DNA from: JAYUJH01 sp043765375
Lineage (GTDB): Bacteria > Pseudomonadota > Alphaproteobacteria > Rickettsiales > UBA998
Direction of reading: 5' to 3'
NCBI GenBank assembly: GCA_043765375.1
Contig: JAYUJH010000017.1
Span: forward strand, 1 to 64,000
Length of the DNA stretch: 64,000 nucleotides
Below are positions 24,473 to 33,371 of the stretch, piece after piece; the stretch's first letter is position 1, and every line of letters begins with the position of its first letter. Position numbers and translations under genes: made by a program. The notes beneath the pieces were generated by a model, which was not told where the DNA came from, searched no databases, and saw nothing but the letters and a program-made list of their open reading frames with translations.

Positions 24473-26287
24473 ATGCGAAGCAGAAAAAATAAACCACCCA
24501 AAAATAAACTAGCTAAAACTGAAAAACAACCGAAAACAACAAAAGGATATTTTGTATTGTTTATCGGTGATGATGGTGCTGTGCTAGTTTATTATCAAAA
24601 TAATCAAGTGTTGCGCCGTTTATTTGCCACCGCACATAATGATAAAACCTCCGAAGCATTGGTGGATTTATTGCAGGAGTTTCCTCAATCGCCAATCTTT
24701 GTGCTGGTGGATTTGCTGGATCAAGCCTATGTTCGCCATAGTTTGCCGCCAGTAACATCGCTTGGCGTTAATAAAATTATCCAACGTCGCCTAAGTCGTG
24801 ATTTCGCCGCAACAGATTTGAAAGGGGCAATTTCACTTGGCAGGGAGAAAAAAGGGCGCAAAGATTGGAACTTTCTGCTAATTTCTGTTAGTTATAATAA
24901 CCGTTTGCAAGGCTGGTTGGAACTGATTTATGATTTGCCAAATCGGTTGATGGGCATATATCTCGCCCCCGTTGAAGCGGAAATGGTGCTACAATCCCTC
25001 AAGGCAGCTGATGGCAATTTAAGCAAGGACAACAAAACCAAACCTAAATTATCAAAAACACTATCACCAAACTCACTATCACCAAAAACACTATCACTTG
25101 GAAAAGCCAAAACACTAAACACTAACGACATAACCCCGCCCAAATGGGATATTTTAGTGTTGCACAACAAAACAGGAGGGTTTCGTCAAGTCGTGCTGAA
25201 AGATAATAAGCTAGTATTCACCCGCATGGCACAGTGTAACCCCAACGTCAAGCCAAGCGTGATGGCGGGCAATGTTGAACAGGAAGTTAAAAACACTATA
25301 GAATATCTCAAACGATTAGCATTTTCGCAAGGCTCTGAGCTTAACATCATCATCATCATCGGCGATGACATTAAAGCGAATATCAGCACAACTATATTTA
25401 ATGCTAAAACTTGCGTCATACACACCCCCCACGAAGCAGCAACTTTGTTGAAAATTGATTCAGCCGTGCTTTCTGGCGACAAGTTCACTGATGTGTTTTT
25501 GAGTTGTGCATTTTTGCAATATAAAAAACATCGCCTCAAATTAATGTCAGACCATATCAAAAAAACTGAGCGATTATATAGCATAATTTCCCTCACCAAA
25601 ATTGCTGCAAGCATTGCTATATTTGGATTGCTCGGGCTATGCGCCTATGATGGTTACCAAGGTTTTACTGTGACATCACAGTTGCATCAAAAACAACAAG
25701 AGGTAAAATCCATCGCCAATCGTGCTTATGATTTCAGCGAACAAACTGGCAAGTTCGCCGTTGATCCACTAAAAATTGATGCTTTAATGAAAATTAATGA
25801 TTTAATCAGCGCAAAAACCAATGATTATCATGAGTTGATAATTGGTATTTCGCAAAATATTAGCCAAGTTGCGCATGTCAAAAACTTTGAGTGGGTTAAT
25901 AATAATATCGCAAAAACCAGCAAAATTGCGCAAGGCGCTGCCGTTGCAGTTGCACCCGCCAACAGCTTTGAGGCAAAAATTGAGTGGGAATTGACAGTTA
26001 AGGAAAAAGAGGAGAAACAGCTGAAAATAATATGGAATGGGTTGCAGCAGGATTTGCAAAAATCGCTTCAAACATATGAAATTAGCGATGAAGGGATTGA
26101 AGGAATGGGCGAGGCGGAGGATAAATTAACCATTAATTTTACTCAAAAATCTCAAGCGAATAATACTGGAATTGCAGAAAAAACATTAATCGCCAAAATG
26201 AAAATAACTCCCGCAAAAATTGCAACGCAAATGCAACAACTCCAAGCGCAACCTCAAACGCAACAGCAACCAATGACGGCTCCATAA
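24473..26287 (+). CDS. PilM/PilN- or GspL-like inner-membrane protein
   Basis: 604 residues with one transmembrane helix (about 374-394). The cytoplasmic N-terminal part resembles the actin-like fold of PilM/GspL: FVLFIGDDGAVLVYY, then VEAEMVL, then GGFRQVVLKDNKLVFTR and TIEYLKRLAFSQGS. After the helix, a coiled-coil-like region (QLHQKQQEVKS) and a compact periplasmic domain look like PilN or the GspL C-terminal domain. The long Ser/Lys/Thr-rich insert (about 180-220) contains a 15-bp tandem repeat giving LSPNSLSPKTLS. The assignment rests on layout and position right after the GspF/PilC gene, not on a diagnostic motif. The C terminus is Gln-rich. Confidence 0.6.
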   Translation: MRSRKNKPPKNKLAKTEKQPKTTKGYFVLFIGDDGAVLVYYQNNQVLRRLFATAHNDKTSEALVDLLQEFPQSPIFVLVDLLDQAYVRHSLPPVTSLGVNKIIQRRLSRDFAATDLKGAISLGREKKGRKDWNFLLISVSYNNRLQGWLELIYDLPNRLMGIYLAPVEAEMVLQSLKAADGNLSKDNKTKPKLSKTLSPNSLSPKTLSLGKAKTLNTNDITPPKWDILVLHNKTGGFRQVVLKDNKLVFTRMAQCNPNVKPSVMAGNVEQEVKNTIEYLKRLAFSQGSELNIIIIIGDDIKANISTTIFNAKTCVIHTPHEAATLLKIDSAVLSGDKFTDVFLSCAFLQYKKHRLKLMSDHIKKTERLYSIISLTKIAASIAIFGLLGLCAYDGYQGFTVTSQLHQKQQEVKSIANRAYDFSEQTGKFAVDPLKIDALMKINDLISAKTNDYHELIIGISQNISQVAHVKNFEWVNNNIAKTSKIAQGAAVAVAPANSFEAKIEWELTVKEKEEKQLKIIWNGLQQDLQKSLQTYEISDEGIEGMGEAEDKLTINFTQKSQANNTGIAEKTLIAKMKITPAKIATQMQQLQAQPQTQQQPMTAP

Positions 26288-26294
26288 CATAATC

Positions 26295-26957
26295 ATGAAA
26301 AAAATTGCCATATTAAAAAAGAAATTAACGAGGTTTGCGCTTAAAGCAATAATCATGATTGCCGTTTGTGCGGGTATTTTCTATTTTGTTAATGATTATT
26401 TAATGCAACAAACTACAAAAATACAGCAAATTGAAAGTGAAATAAATCAAAAACGTAATGATATTGTAAAGATTGAGGATAATGTAAGCATTTATGAAAA
26501 ATCATTTACATTATTTCAACAATTAACCAAGCAAATTGATGCTGGTAAATATGAATTAGATATTGCACGCAACAGCAAAGTGTTGGAATTGCTCGGGCGC
26601 AAGCATCGCATCACCAATTTAAGTGTGGATATTAGTGTCAAAGAAAAACTCGGCGATGTTGATTATGCTGGTTTTATTCCAATAATTCGTGAAGTAAATC
26701 TTGGATTTTCTGCTATGAGCGACGCCCATATTTATGCTTTTTTGGATAATATCAAGCAATATTTTACGGGATATTTACAATTTAGTAAAATTACCATCAC
26801 GCAAAAACGCAAACTTGATTACAATGTATTAGCCGAAGTGAGCAAGGGCGCAACCCCTGAATTGCTAGAGGCAAAGATTAGTTTTTTGTGGCTTGGGATT
26901 GAGAAAAAACCTGACGAAAAAAAGCCCTCCGAGATGCCCTCTAGCGAACCAAGATAA
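26295..26957 (+). CDS. PilO/GspM-like bitopic membrane protein
   Basis: 220 residues: a short basic cytoplasmic N terminus (KKKLTRF), one transmembrane helix (about 14-34), a coiled coil (about 38-75, TTKIQQIESEINQKR) and an alpha/beta periplasmic domain. This is the architecture of PilO and GspM, which dimerise with PilN or GspL in the periplasm. It begins seven bases after the preceding gene and lies in the PilO position of the operon. Sequence identity to known PilO is not obvious by eye, so the call relies on architecture and context. Confidence 0.55.
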   Translation: MKKIAILKKKLTRFALKAIIMIAVCAGIFYFVNDYLMQQTTKIQQIESEINQKRNDIVKIEDNVSIYEKSFTLFQQLTKQIDAGKYELDIARNSKVLELLGRKHRITNLSVDISVKEKLGDVDYAGFIPIIREVNLGFSAMSDAHIYAFLDNIKQYFTGYLQFSKITITQKRKLDYNVLAEVSKGATPELLEAKISFLWLGIEKKPDEKKPSEMPSSEPR

Positions 26958-26987
26958 AACAACTGAGAAACATACGATATAATCATA

Positions 26988-28406
26988 ATGAATGCTATAT
27001 TTTCAACTCTGCCAAAAACTCCACTCCGCCATATGTTGCTTGGCTTGTTTTTTTGTGTCAATATTCACATATCTATTGTGGGTGCGCTTGCCTCCCCTAA
27101 TAATCCGTTGCCTAATAATCCGTTGCCTAATAATTCCTTGCCCGCCAATTCATTGACTGATAATTTGCCGATAATTGCACCTCCATCGCCACAAATGATG
27201 CACAACTCATCAAACGAGAATAAACTAAACGCCCAAAGTTCATCGCCCCAAAATAATAATAGCCAAGCGGAAGATGAAAAAAATATTGATGCGTTAAAAT
27301 CAATTTATGATGATGAAGAATTGTTGGAATTAACCAAACCAAATGAGGCAATTCAAATAATATCAGAACCAGAAAAAGATATAGACGAAGCCCCAGCTCC
27401 TGATATGCCAGCCCCGAACACAGAAGATGCTCCCACCCCGCCAGCGACTAATGAACCAATATTAGCGCCAGCAATTATTGATGCACCGCAAGCAAAATCC
27501 CCCGAAAAAACTCTTATAAATACGCCCGCAAAATCTCCCACAAAAGCTCCTATAGAACCCGCTACAGAAAAGGCAATAAAACAACCATCACCGCAATCCG
27601 CAATCAATGATGCGCCAAAATTAATGCGAGGCAAGCGACAATTTGAACCATCTTTCACCAACAAAACTTATTCCATGTTTTTCAATGAGGCGGAGCTTGC
27701 GAAATATCTAAATATTATTCGCAAAGTAGAGCAAGAAGTGTTCTTAAATGGCGGGCTAAGTGCTGATATATTAAATAGTGAGAATATTAATATTGACGAA
27801 GCATTGCTTGAAGATGAGTTGATTGCGGAAGAAGCCGAGCCAGAGCCAATTATATTTCCATATTTTCACCTGATTTCAGTGCTTTATCACACTCCCAAAC
27901 ATTGGGCAGTGATGGCGAATGGAATAACTCTAACTACCGAAAAAAATGACCCCACAAATGAATTATATGTGCGTTCAATCACGCCAAATATGGTGCAATT
28001 AGCGTGGAAGCCGCAGGATTATAGATTATTTGATGCGGTGAATAATAATCATAAATCACCTGAGCAATATGAGAATAAGTCGCATTATCAATCAATCAAG
28101 CATCGCAATATCAAAGGAATATCCAATGTTAGTTTCAATGATGAGCTTGGCGTGATTTATTTCACTTTGCAGCCAAATCAATTATTTTTCACTGAATATG
28201 CCCGCATTTATGAGGGTAATCCGAAAAATATTTTACCACCTCCCCCGCCATTAGAAACGCCAGCAACTGATGAGGTGGGGCTTGATGGCACTAGCATTCC
28301 CAACGATATTTTAGCAGAACCAGCGGGCAAAACACCTCCAACCCAAGACCTGCCCAATTTTGAAGAAAACACCAAAACCCTAAAAGAAAATGTTGATAAA
28401 TTATGA
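26988..28406 (+). CDS. Secreted Pro/Asn-rich protein, possible PilP/GspC-like component
   Basis: 472 residues. A signal-peptide-like N terminus (LGLFFCVNIHISIVGALA) is followed by about 180 residues of Pro/Ala/Asn/Glu-rich low complexity. That stretch includes three NNPLP units from a 15-bp tandem repeat (27096-27140). Residues about 290-410 form a compact beta domain (HLISVLYHTPKHWAVMANG, ELYVRSITPNMVQLAW). Its 'Y-W-V-NG...V..I....V.L' pattern resembles the GspC/PilP homology region that contacts the secretin. It has a proline-rich C-terminal tail. The stop overlaps the astA start by four bases (ATGA). A periplasmic bridge role is inferred. Confidence 0.5.
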   Translation: MNAIFSTLPKTPLRHMLLGLFFCVNIHISIVGALASPNNPLPNNPLPNNSLPANSLTDNLPIIAPPSPQMMHNSSNENKLNAQSSSPQNNNSQAEDEKNIDALKSIYDDEELLELTKPNEAIQIISEPEKDIDEAPAPDMPAPNTEDAPTPPATNEPILAPAIIDAPQAKSPEKTLINTPAKSPTKAPIEPATEKAIKQPSPQSAINDAPKLMRGKRQFEPSFTNKTYSMFFNEAELAKYLNIIRKVEQEVFLNGGLSADILNSENINIDEALLEDELIAEEAEPEPIIFPYFHLISVLYHTPKHWAVMANGITLTTEKNDPTNELYVRSITPNMVQLAWKPQDYRLFDAVNNNHKSPEQYENKSHYQSIKHRNIKGISNVSFNDELGVIYFTLQPNQLFFTEYARIYEGNPKNILPPPPPLETPATDEVGLDGTSIPNDILAEPAGKTPPTQDLPNFEENTKTLKENVDKL

Positions 28407-29458
28407 TATTAATTCGCCCAGTTGCCCCAACAGATTTTGAATGCGTATTAAAAATCGCCAAAGCAGCGGGAATTGGTATGACCTCCCTGCCCGCCCATGA
28501 GGAAGTTTTATATCGCAAAATTGAACGTGCTAGCAATAGTTTCAAACAGCTTCCCGCAAATGATGAGCAAAAATGTGACAATTTATATTTTTTTGTAGCG
28601 GAAGATCCAGACAGCAAACAAATTGTTGGCACTACAGCGATTGAAGCATTTGTTGGCTTGCGCCGTCCGTTTTATTCATATAAATTAGCAACCGTCACCC
28701 AACATTCTGATGCGTTGGATATTTATTCTCGCCATGAAGTGCTGCAAATAGTCAATGATTATACGGGAGCATCGGAACTTGGATCATTATTTTTATTGCC
28801 AGAATATCGCCGTGATAGAATAGGGCGGTTGCTTTCACGGGTGCGTTTTTTGTTTATGGCGCAATTCCAGCAATGCTTTTCCAACAAAGTTATCGCCGAA
28901 ATTAGAGGTTGGCATGATGGCGAAGGCAACTCACCATTTTATAATTCACTTGCTCGCCATTTTTTCCAAATCCCTTTTGCACAGGCTGATTGGTTATGCG
29001 CCACCCAAGGTAGCAAGTTTATCTCGGAATTAATGCCGTCTTATCCAATTTACGTTAGCTTGCTTCCAGCGGAGGCTCGGGAGTGCATTGGCAGGGCTTA
29101 TGTTAATAGCGAACCAGCCAAAGCAATGTTGGAACGTGAGGGTTTTTGTTATAATAATTACCTAGATATTTTTGATGGAGGCCCCACTTTGGAGGCGAAA
29201 ATCAGTGAAATTAGCACCATTAAAAACGTCAAAAAAGCGATAATCACCCAAATTGGCTATTCCAGCGAGAGCGCACGCTGCATGATTGCCACCCCTGATT
29301 TTAGCAATTTTCAAGCAACGATTGGCTTTGTGAAGACTGATAATAATGAGAGCGATAATTCAGATGTTGAGGCAGTCATTAATGCAACTATTGACGAGCA
29401 ATCCGCAAATATCTTGCATTTAAGCATCGGTGACGCCATTATTTTTAGCAATGCTTGA
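28403..29458 (+). CDS. astA: Arginine N-succinyltransferase-like enzyme (AstA family)
   Basis: GNAT-fold enzyme; the family transfers succinyl from succinyl-CoA to arginine (or ornithine), first step of the AST arginine catabolic pathway. The 351-residue length fits. The N terminus ILIRPVAPTDFECVLKIAK, then GTTAIEAFVGLRRPFYSYKL, ASELGSLFLLPEYRRDRIGRLLSR and FYNSLARHFFQIPF are AstA features. No astB, C, D or E gene is nearby. The gene is translationally coupled to the last pilus/secretion-like gene (four-base overlap), an unusual context. The substrate could differ from arginine. Confidence 0.85.
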   Translation: MILIRPVAPTDFECVLKIAKAAGIGMTSLPAHEEVLYRKIERASNSFKQLPANDEQKCDNLYFFVAEDPDSKQIVGTTAIEAFVGLRRPFYSYKLATVTQHSDALDIYSRHEVLQIVNDYTGASELGSLFLLPEYRRDRIGRLLSRVRFLFMAQFQQCFSNKVIAEIRGWHDGEGNSPFYNSLARHFFQIPFAQADWLCATQGSKFISELMPSYPIYVSLLPAEARECIGRAYVNSEPAKAMLEREGFCYNNYLDIFDGGPTLEAKISEISTIKNVKKAIITQIGYSSESARCMIATPDFSNFQATIGFVKTDNNESDNSDVEAVINATIDEQSANILHLSIGDAIIFSNA

Positions 29459-29542
29459 GTTTATAATTAGTTTATTTGTGGTTTCACAAAGTAACAAAAC
29501 ATTGCCATGATAACAAACCTATAATTCATTATTTAATTAGTT

Positions 29543-29567
29543 GGATACCAGCCTCCGCCGGTATGAC
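29543..29567. repeat. REP-like palindrome, copy 4
   Basis: GGATACCAGC, CTCC, GCCGGTATGAC. One mismatch in the stem relative to the consensus. It lies between the convergent astA and murJ stops. Confidence 0.75.
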
Positions 29568-29604
29568 AAATGCTAATATAGCAAACTATAGCAACCAAAC
29601 TCCA

Positions 29605-31146
29605 TTAAGTCTTTTTCACCCATAAACGAAGTTCATCTTTGGTGACAGTTTTGACTAGTGTTAAACAACCAAAATAGCTAATCATGCCGACTGAAATCAA
29701 CGTAACCATACCAATACCTCGCCACATGGAGGACATTTCAAATAATGATGCGGTCAACCAATAACATAGCAACAAAGTCACTGTCATAACTTTTAGCCCC
29801 AAAAATATCTTCAACATATAACGCCGTAGCGATTTACTAGGGCGGAAAATATGTTTTTTATATAATAACACGCCAAGCAAAATTGCATTAACCCAACCAG
29901 CGACTGAAGTTGCAATAGCCAACCCCACATGGGAATAATAACCAACCAGCAAAAAGTTTAAGGCAATATTAACTAGCATCGCAATAATAGCAATCTTGAC
30001 TGGCGTTTTCGTATCAGTTGCGGCAAAGAAGCAACTTGAGAATATTTTTATCAACAAAAATGATGGTAACCCACAGGAATAAGCGATTAATGCGGGAATC
30101 ACCGCCGCACTCTCTTTGCTGCCAAACTCGCCATGTTCATATATCGTCCGCACGATAGGGTCTGCCAACACAATCAACGCAATAGTAGCAGGCAACCCAA
30201 CCAACGCCGTGAAACGCAATGCTTGCTCAATCACTGATGCGGCATTCTCTGTTTCCCCCCCCCGCACATAACGAGAAAGCATAGGCAATAATGCGGTTGC
30301 AACGGCAATTCCAATCACCCCAAGTGGCAATTCATAAAGCCTATCAGCGTAATAAAGGTAAGAAACACCATTTTCAATATAAGTTGCGAATATAATATCA
30401 ATCATTAAATTAACCTGCAAAACGCCTGCACCAAAGGCAGCGGGAGCGAATGCTTTCAACATTTTGCGCACATCATCAGTTAATTTAGGGCGAACAAAGC
30501 GGGGCATAGTGCCATGACGAGCGCACGCCCAAATCAGCCATAATGTTTGTGCAATTCCAGCCACAAACACCCCGATAGCCAAAGCATGGGCAGGCGTTTC
30601 GGTGAATGTGGATAACCCTAATATACATACCACCAATGATACATTTAACAAAACTGGGGCAAAAGCCACCGCTGCGAACTTATCATAACTGTTCAGCACT
30701 CCGCCGAGCAAGCTCACAATGGAAATGAAAAACAGGTAAGGAAATGTGATACGAGAAAGTTCAATTGATAATTCGCGCAATTCGCCTTGATGCTTGAACC
30801 CTGGGGCGATTAAATCCAGCACCCAAGGCATCACCGCAATCATCACGCCAGAGAGCAATAATAATATAATTGCAAGCGATGACATAACGCTAGAAGCAAA
30901 TCGCATCGCATAATCTTTGCCTTGCACCTTCAACATTCCTGCAAACATAGGCAGAAATGCGGCGTTAAACGCTCCTTCCGCAAATAAACGACGCAAAAAA
31001 TTGGGTATTTTGAAAGCGATGAAAAATGCGTCCGAGAGCATTCCAGCCCCCATCACATTGGCAATCACCACGTCACGCAAAAAACCAAAAATGCGAGAGA
31101 GCAAAGTAAATGATGCAACAACAGCTGATGAACGTAACAATGACAT
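29605..31146 (-). CDS. murJ: Lipid II flippase MurJ (MviN)
   Basis: MOP-superfamily flippase that moves lipid II across the inner membrane for peptidoglycan synthesis. 513 residues, about 14 membrane segments. The N terminus (SLLRSSAVVASFTLLSRIFG, FLRDVVIA, GAGMLSDAFFIAFKIPNFLRRLFAEGAF) is diagnostic. YADRLYELPLGVIGIAVATALLP and LSRYVRGGETENA are further family segments. The last one is encoded across an uninterrupted G9 run on the coding strand (30255-30263), an outlier in this AT-rich genome. A change of one base there would truncate the protein. The gene is monocistronic and convergent with astA. Confidence 0.96.
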   Translation of the reverse strand: MSLLRSSAVVASFTLLSRIFGFLRDVVIANVMGAGMLSDAFFIAFKIPNFLRRLFAEGAFNAAFLPMFAGMLKVQGKDYAMRFASSVMSSLAIILLLLSGVMIAVMPWVLDLIAPGFKHQGELRELSIELSRITFPYLFFISIVSLLGGVLNSYDKFAAVAFAPVLLNVSLVVCILGLSTFTETPAHALAIGVFVAGIAQTLWLIWACARHGTMPRFVRPKLTDDVRKMLKAFAPAAFGAGVLQVNLMIDIIFATYIENGVSYLYYADRLYELPLGVIGIAVATALLPMLSRYVRGGETENAASVIEQALRFTALVGLPATIALIVLADPIVRTIYEHGEFGSKESAAVIPALIAYSCGLPSFLLIKIFSSCFFAATDTKTPVKIAIIAMLVNIALNFLLVGYYSHVGLAIATSVAGWVNAILLGVLLYKKHIFRPSKSLRRYMLKIFLGLKVMTVTLLLCYWLTASLFEMSSMWRGIGMVTLISVGMISYFGCLTLVKTVTKDELRLWVKKT

Positions 31147-31228
31147 AAGTCCGCATCTTTAGCAATATTTCACAAAATTGCAATATTATTATTTATGTTT
31201 AGCTATACTGCATCTAACATAACATTAT

Positions 31229-32260
31229 TTAACGTCGTGCGCTTGAGGTTGTTAATTGCTGCGCTTGCCCATTACTCGCTTGTTGCTCCACAAGTTCCTG
31301 CCATTTATTAGCAACCCTAGGGAATAATTTTTCCGTCACATCTGGTTGCGGGGTTTGCATATGCAAAATTATTGTTCCATTTGGCAATTCCCGCATCATA
31401 ATTTTATCGCCACAATCAACAAATAAATCTGGATTATCATCAAATATTTGCTCCGCCTTGTCTGAAATCCCAATTGGGCGGGCATGAGATATTCCAGTTG
31501 AAGCGTTACCCAACATTTGCGACGATGAAATACCCACATTTTGCAACAAATGGTTAGAATATTTCACACAATTAAATTGATTTTTCTCATTTAATGGCAA
31601 AGGCTTATCATGCACAAATGACGGCTTAAACAAACGATATTGCATATCACGTAAGTGATTTAATTTATCATCAATATCAATCATCAGCTCTTGTTGTTTA
31701 GTGAGTGGAAAGCCAATCGCTGCTTGAATTGTGCCACGTTCACATGGTTCACCAATAGTTTTTGCTGGTTGTGAATTAAACAAATGCGTCAATAATAATC
31801 CAAAACTTGCCTTTGGGTTAATGTTGCCGTTACATTTTTCATTTACTGCAATGTTTGGAGCAGAATAAAAATGGAAATCTCTAGCATCTTCATGTTCCAA
31901 TGAATAAAGGCTCAACCACGCATGGCTTGGTGGGTTTGGCAGGAATGGATTGGCAGATTTACGCACGCCCCTTGAACATAAAAAAGCAATGGCAGTTTTA
32001 TCACCATTTTGCATTTCTTCCATAACTTGCGGAGTTCGTTTTTCTCGTGGAATATATTCAATTTCAAGGTGATTATCACCACTGCGAGCAGGAAAGAAAT
32101 ATTTATCACCCTTCACCAATAATAATGTTTCTCCCTGCCCGTCTTGAATTTTACTTCCAACATGATGCAACTTTCCTGAACTGACTAATTGCTCAATTTC
32201 GCCAATATTTTTGCCACCAGCATCAATATTTTTTGCAACCCTTGCCCTGTTCCCCCTCAT
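31229..32260 (-). CDS. Unknown protein, possible permuted papain-fold hydrolase
   Basis: 343 residues with no family I recognise with confidence. There is no clear signal peptide or membrane segment. Two features stand out: SHAWLSLYSLEHEDARDFHFYS (a His in a beta-hairpin-like context) and, about 120 residues later, FNCVKYSNHLLQNVGI. A His followed downstream by NC-x-x-(Y/F) at the start of a helix is the order seen in permuted NlpC/P60 (LRAT-like) enzymes. This is inference only. The C terminus is Gln/Ser/Ala-rich and disordered-looking. The start overlaps the stop of the TraB-like gene by four bases, so the two are coupled. Confidence 0.5.
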   Translation of the reverse strand: MRGNRARVAKNIDAGGKNIGEIEQLVSSGKLHHVGSKIQDGQGETLLLVKGDKYFFPARSGDNHLEIEYIPREKRTPQVMEEMQNGDKTAIAFLCSRGVRKSANPFLPNPPSHAWLSLYSLEHEDARDFHFYSAPNIAVNEKCNGNINPKASFGLLLTHLFNSQPAKTIGEPCERGTIQAAIGFPLTKQQELMIDIDDKLNHLRDMQYRLFKPSFVHDKPLPLNEKNQFNCVKYSNHLLQNVGISSSQMLGNASTGISHARPIGISDKAEQIFDDNPDLFVDCGDKIMMRELPNGTIILHMQTPQPDVTEKLFPRVANKWQELVEQQASNGQAQQLTTSSARR

Positions 32261-33213
32261 TCGTAAATCCCATAAACGCCATAACCAGCATCTTCAAATT
32301 GTTGCAATAATCCCGTTTTGCCGCTCAAATGCAATGCACCAACCGCAACAAATATCCCGTCACCTATAACTGGCTTTAGCTTCTCAACCATCTGTGCATT
32401 GCGCTTATGCACCAGCAAATCCTCCAGCTTGGCATTGACGGGCGCATCGCTCAACTTCATTGCATCATCAGCAGTTTTTGCCACATTATGCAACTCACCT
32501 TGCAAATAATACGCCATCATTTGTTTGGATAAACCAGCCATTACATCATAATTATCAATCGCTTCTTGCAATAATGTCAACTGCTCCGCATCACTCAATC
32601 CATCAAATATTTTAAGCTGATCCATCGCTGTTTCCAACGCTTTCACTTCAATTTTGTTGGACTTTGCATATTGTTGCAACATATCGTCCATCACTGTTCC
32701 ATCAATCTCAATTTCCAACATTTGCAAGGTAATTGCCGCCGCCCATGGTTTATAACGCTCAATTAATGCACCCGCAAAGTTTGGATTTTTACGCTGCAAT
32801 AACTTCAACATTTTAGCAAAATAATCCGCCCCAATAATATGTTGCAGATTTTTTGAGTTATTATTTTTTGAGTTAGATGGCAGCAACATCATTTGTTGCA
32901 ATTTCCGTTGTTCATCACCCTCATTTTTGGAAGGTTGCAAATTAATTTCAAACCATGCTTGTTTTGATCTGCTAACATATTTTTTCACATATGCTATTGA
33001 CTTCAAAACCTTCGCATTGCTGGTGTGGAATGTGCCAAGCACATAACTCAAATTACCTGTTTTGCAATCATGAATTGCATATAACATGCTGTCCTGCACT
33101 CGCTCACTCATTTCCGTGTAATAACTATCAGCGGGGCAGAGATAGCCGATAGCCAATGCTTGTGTGCTACCAAACCCACATAATAACAGCAAACAAATGA
33201 TAATTTTCTTCAT
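32257..33213 (-). CDS. TraB/GumN-family secreted protein
   Basis: 318 residues: a signal peptide (KKIIICLLLLCGFGSTQALA) and a TraB/GumN domain. The two hallmark segments are YVLGTFHTSN near the start of the domain and VAVGALHLSGKTGLLQQFEDAGY near its end, each with a conserved His. The family is thought to be hydrolytic or haem-binding, but its function is poorly known. A 15-bp tandem repeat (32849-32878) encodes SKNNNSKN. It is followed, with a four-base overlap, by the unknown gene at 31229-32260. The pair is divergent from the membrane protein at 33372. Confidence 0.8.
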   Translation of the reverse strand: MKKIIICLLLLCGFGSTQALAIGYLCPADSYYTEMSERVQDSMLYAIHDCKTGNLSYVLGTFHTSNAKVLKSIAYVKKYVSRSKQAWFEINLQPSKNEGDEQRKLQQMMLLPSNSKNNNSKNLQHIIGADYFAKMLKLLQRKNPNFAGALIERYKPWAAAITLQMLEIEIDGTVMDDMLQQYAKSNKIEVKALETAMDQLKIFDGLSDAEQLTLLQEAIDNYDVMAGLSKQMMAYYLQGELHNVAKTADDAMKLSDAPVNAKLEDLLVHKRNAQMVEKLKPVIGDGIFVAVGALHLSGKTGLLQQFEDAGYGVYGIYE

Positions 33214-33371
33214 AATAATCCACTAAAAATTAGTTAATTTTTTGACGTTAATCTGCTAGACATTGATAAAAATTAAGATTATAGTCATTTTTAACACATA
33301 TTAAGAATTAACTATATATTAAGAAATGATAGCAAGCAACATTTTATTTATTGTTGGATTATAATATAAAA

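Noticed and set aside
27096..27140. Three direct repeats considered as an iteron or protein-binding array
   Set aside because: The period is 15 bases in frame within a coding low-complexity region, which fits the general tandem-duplication pattern.
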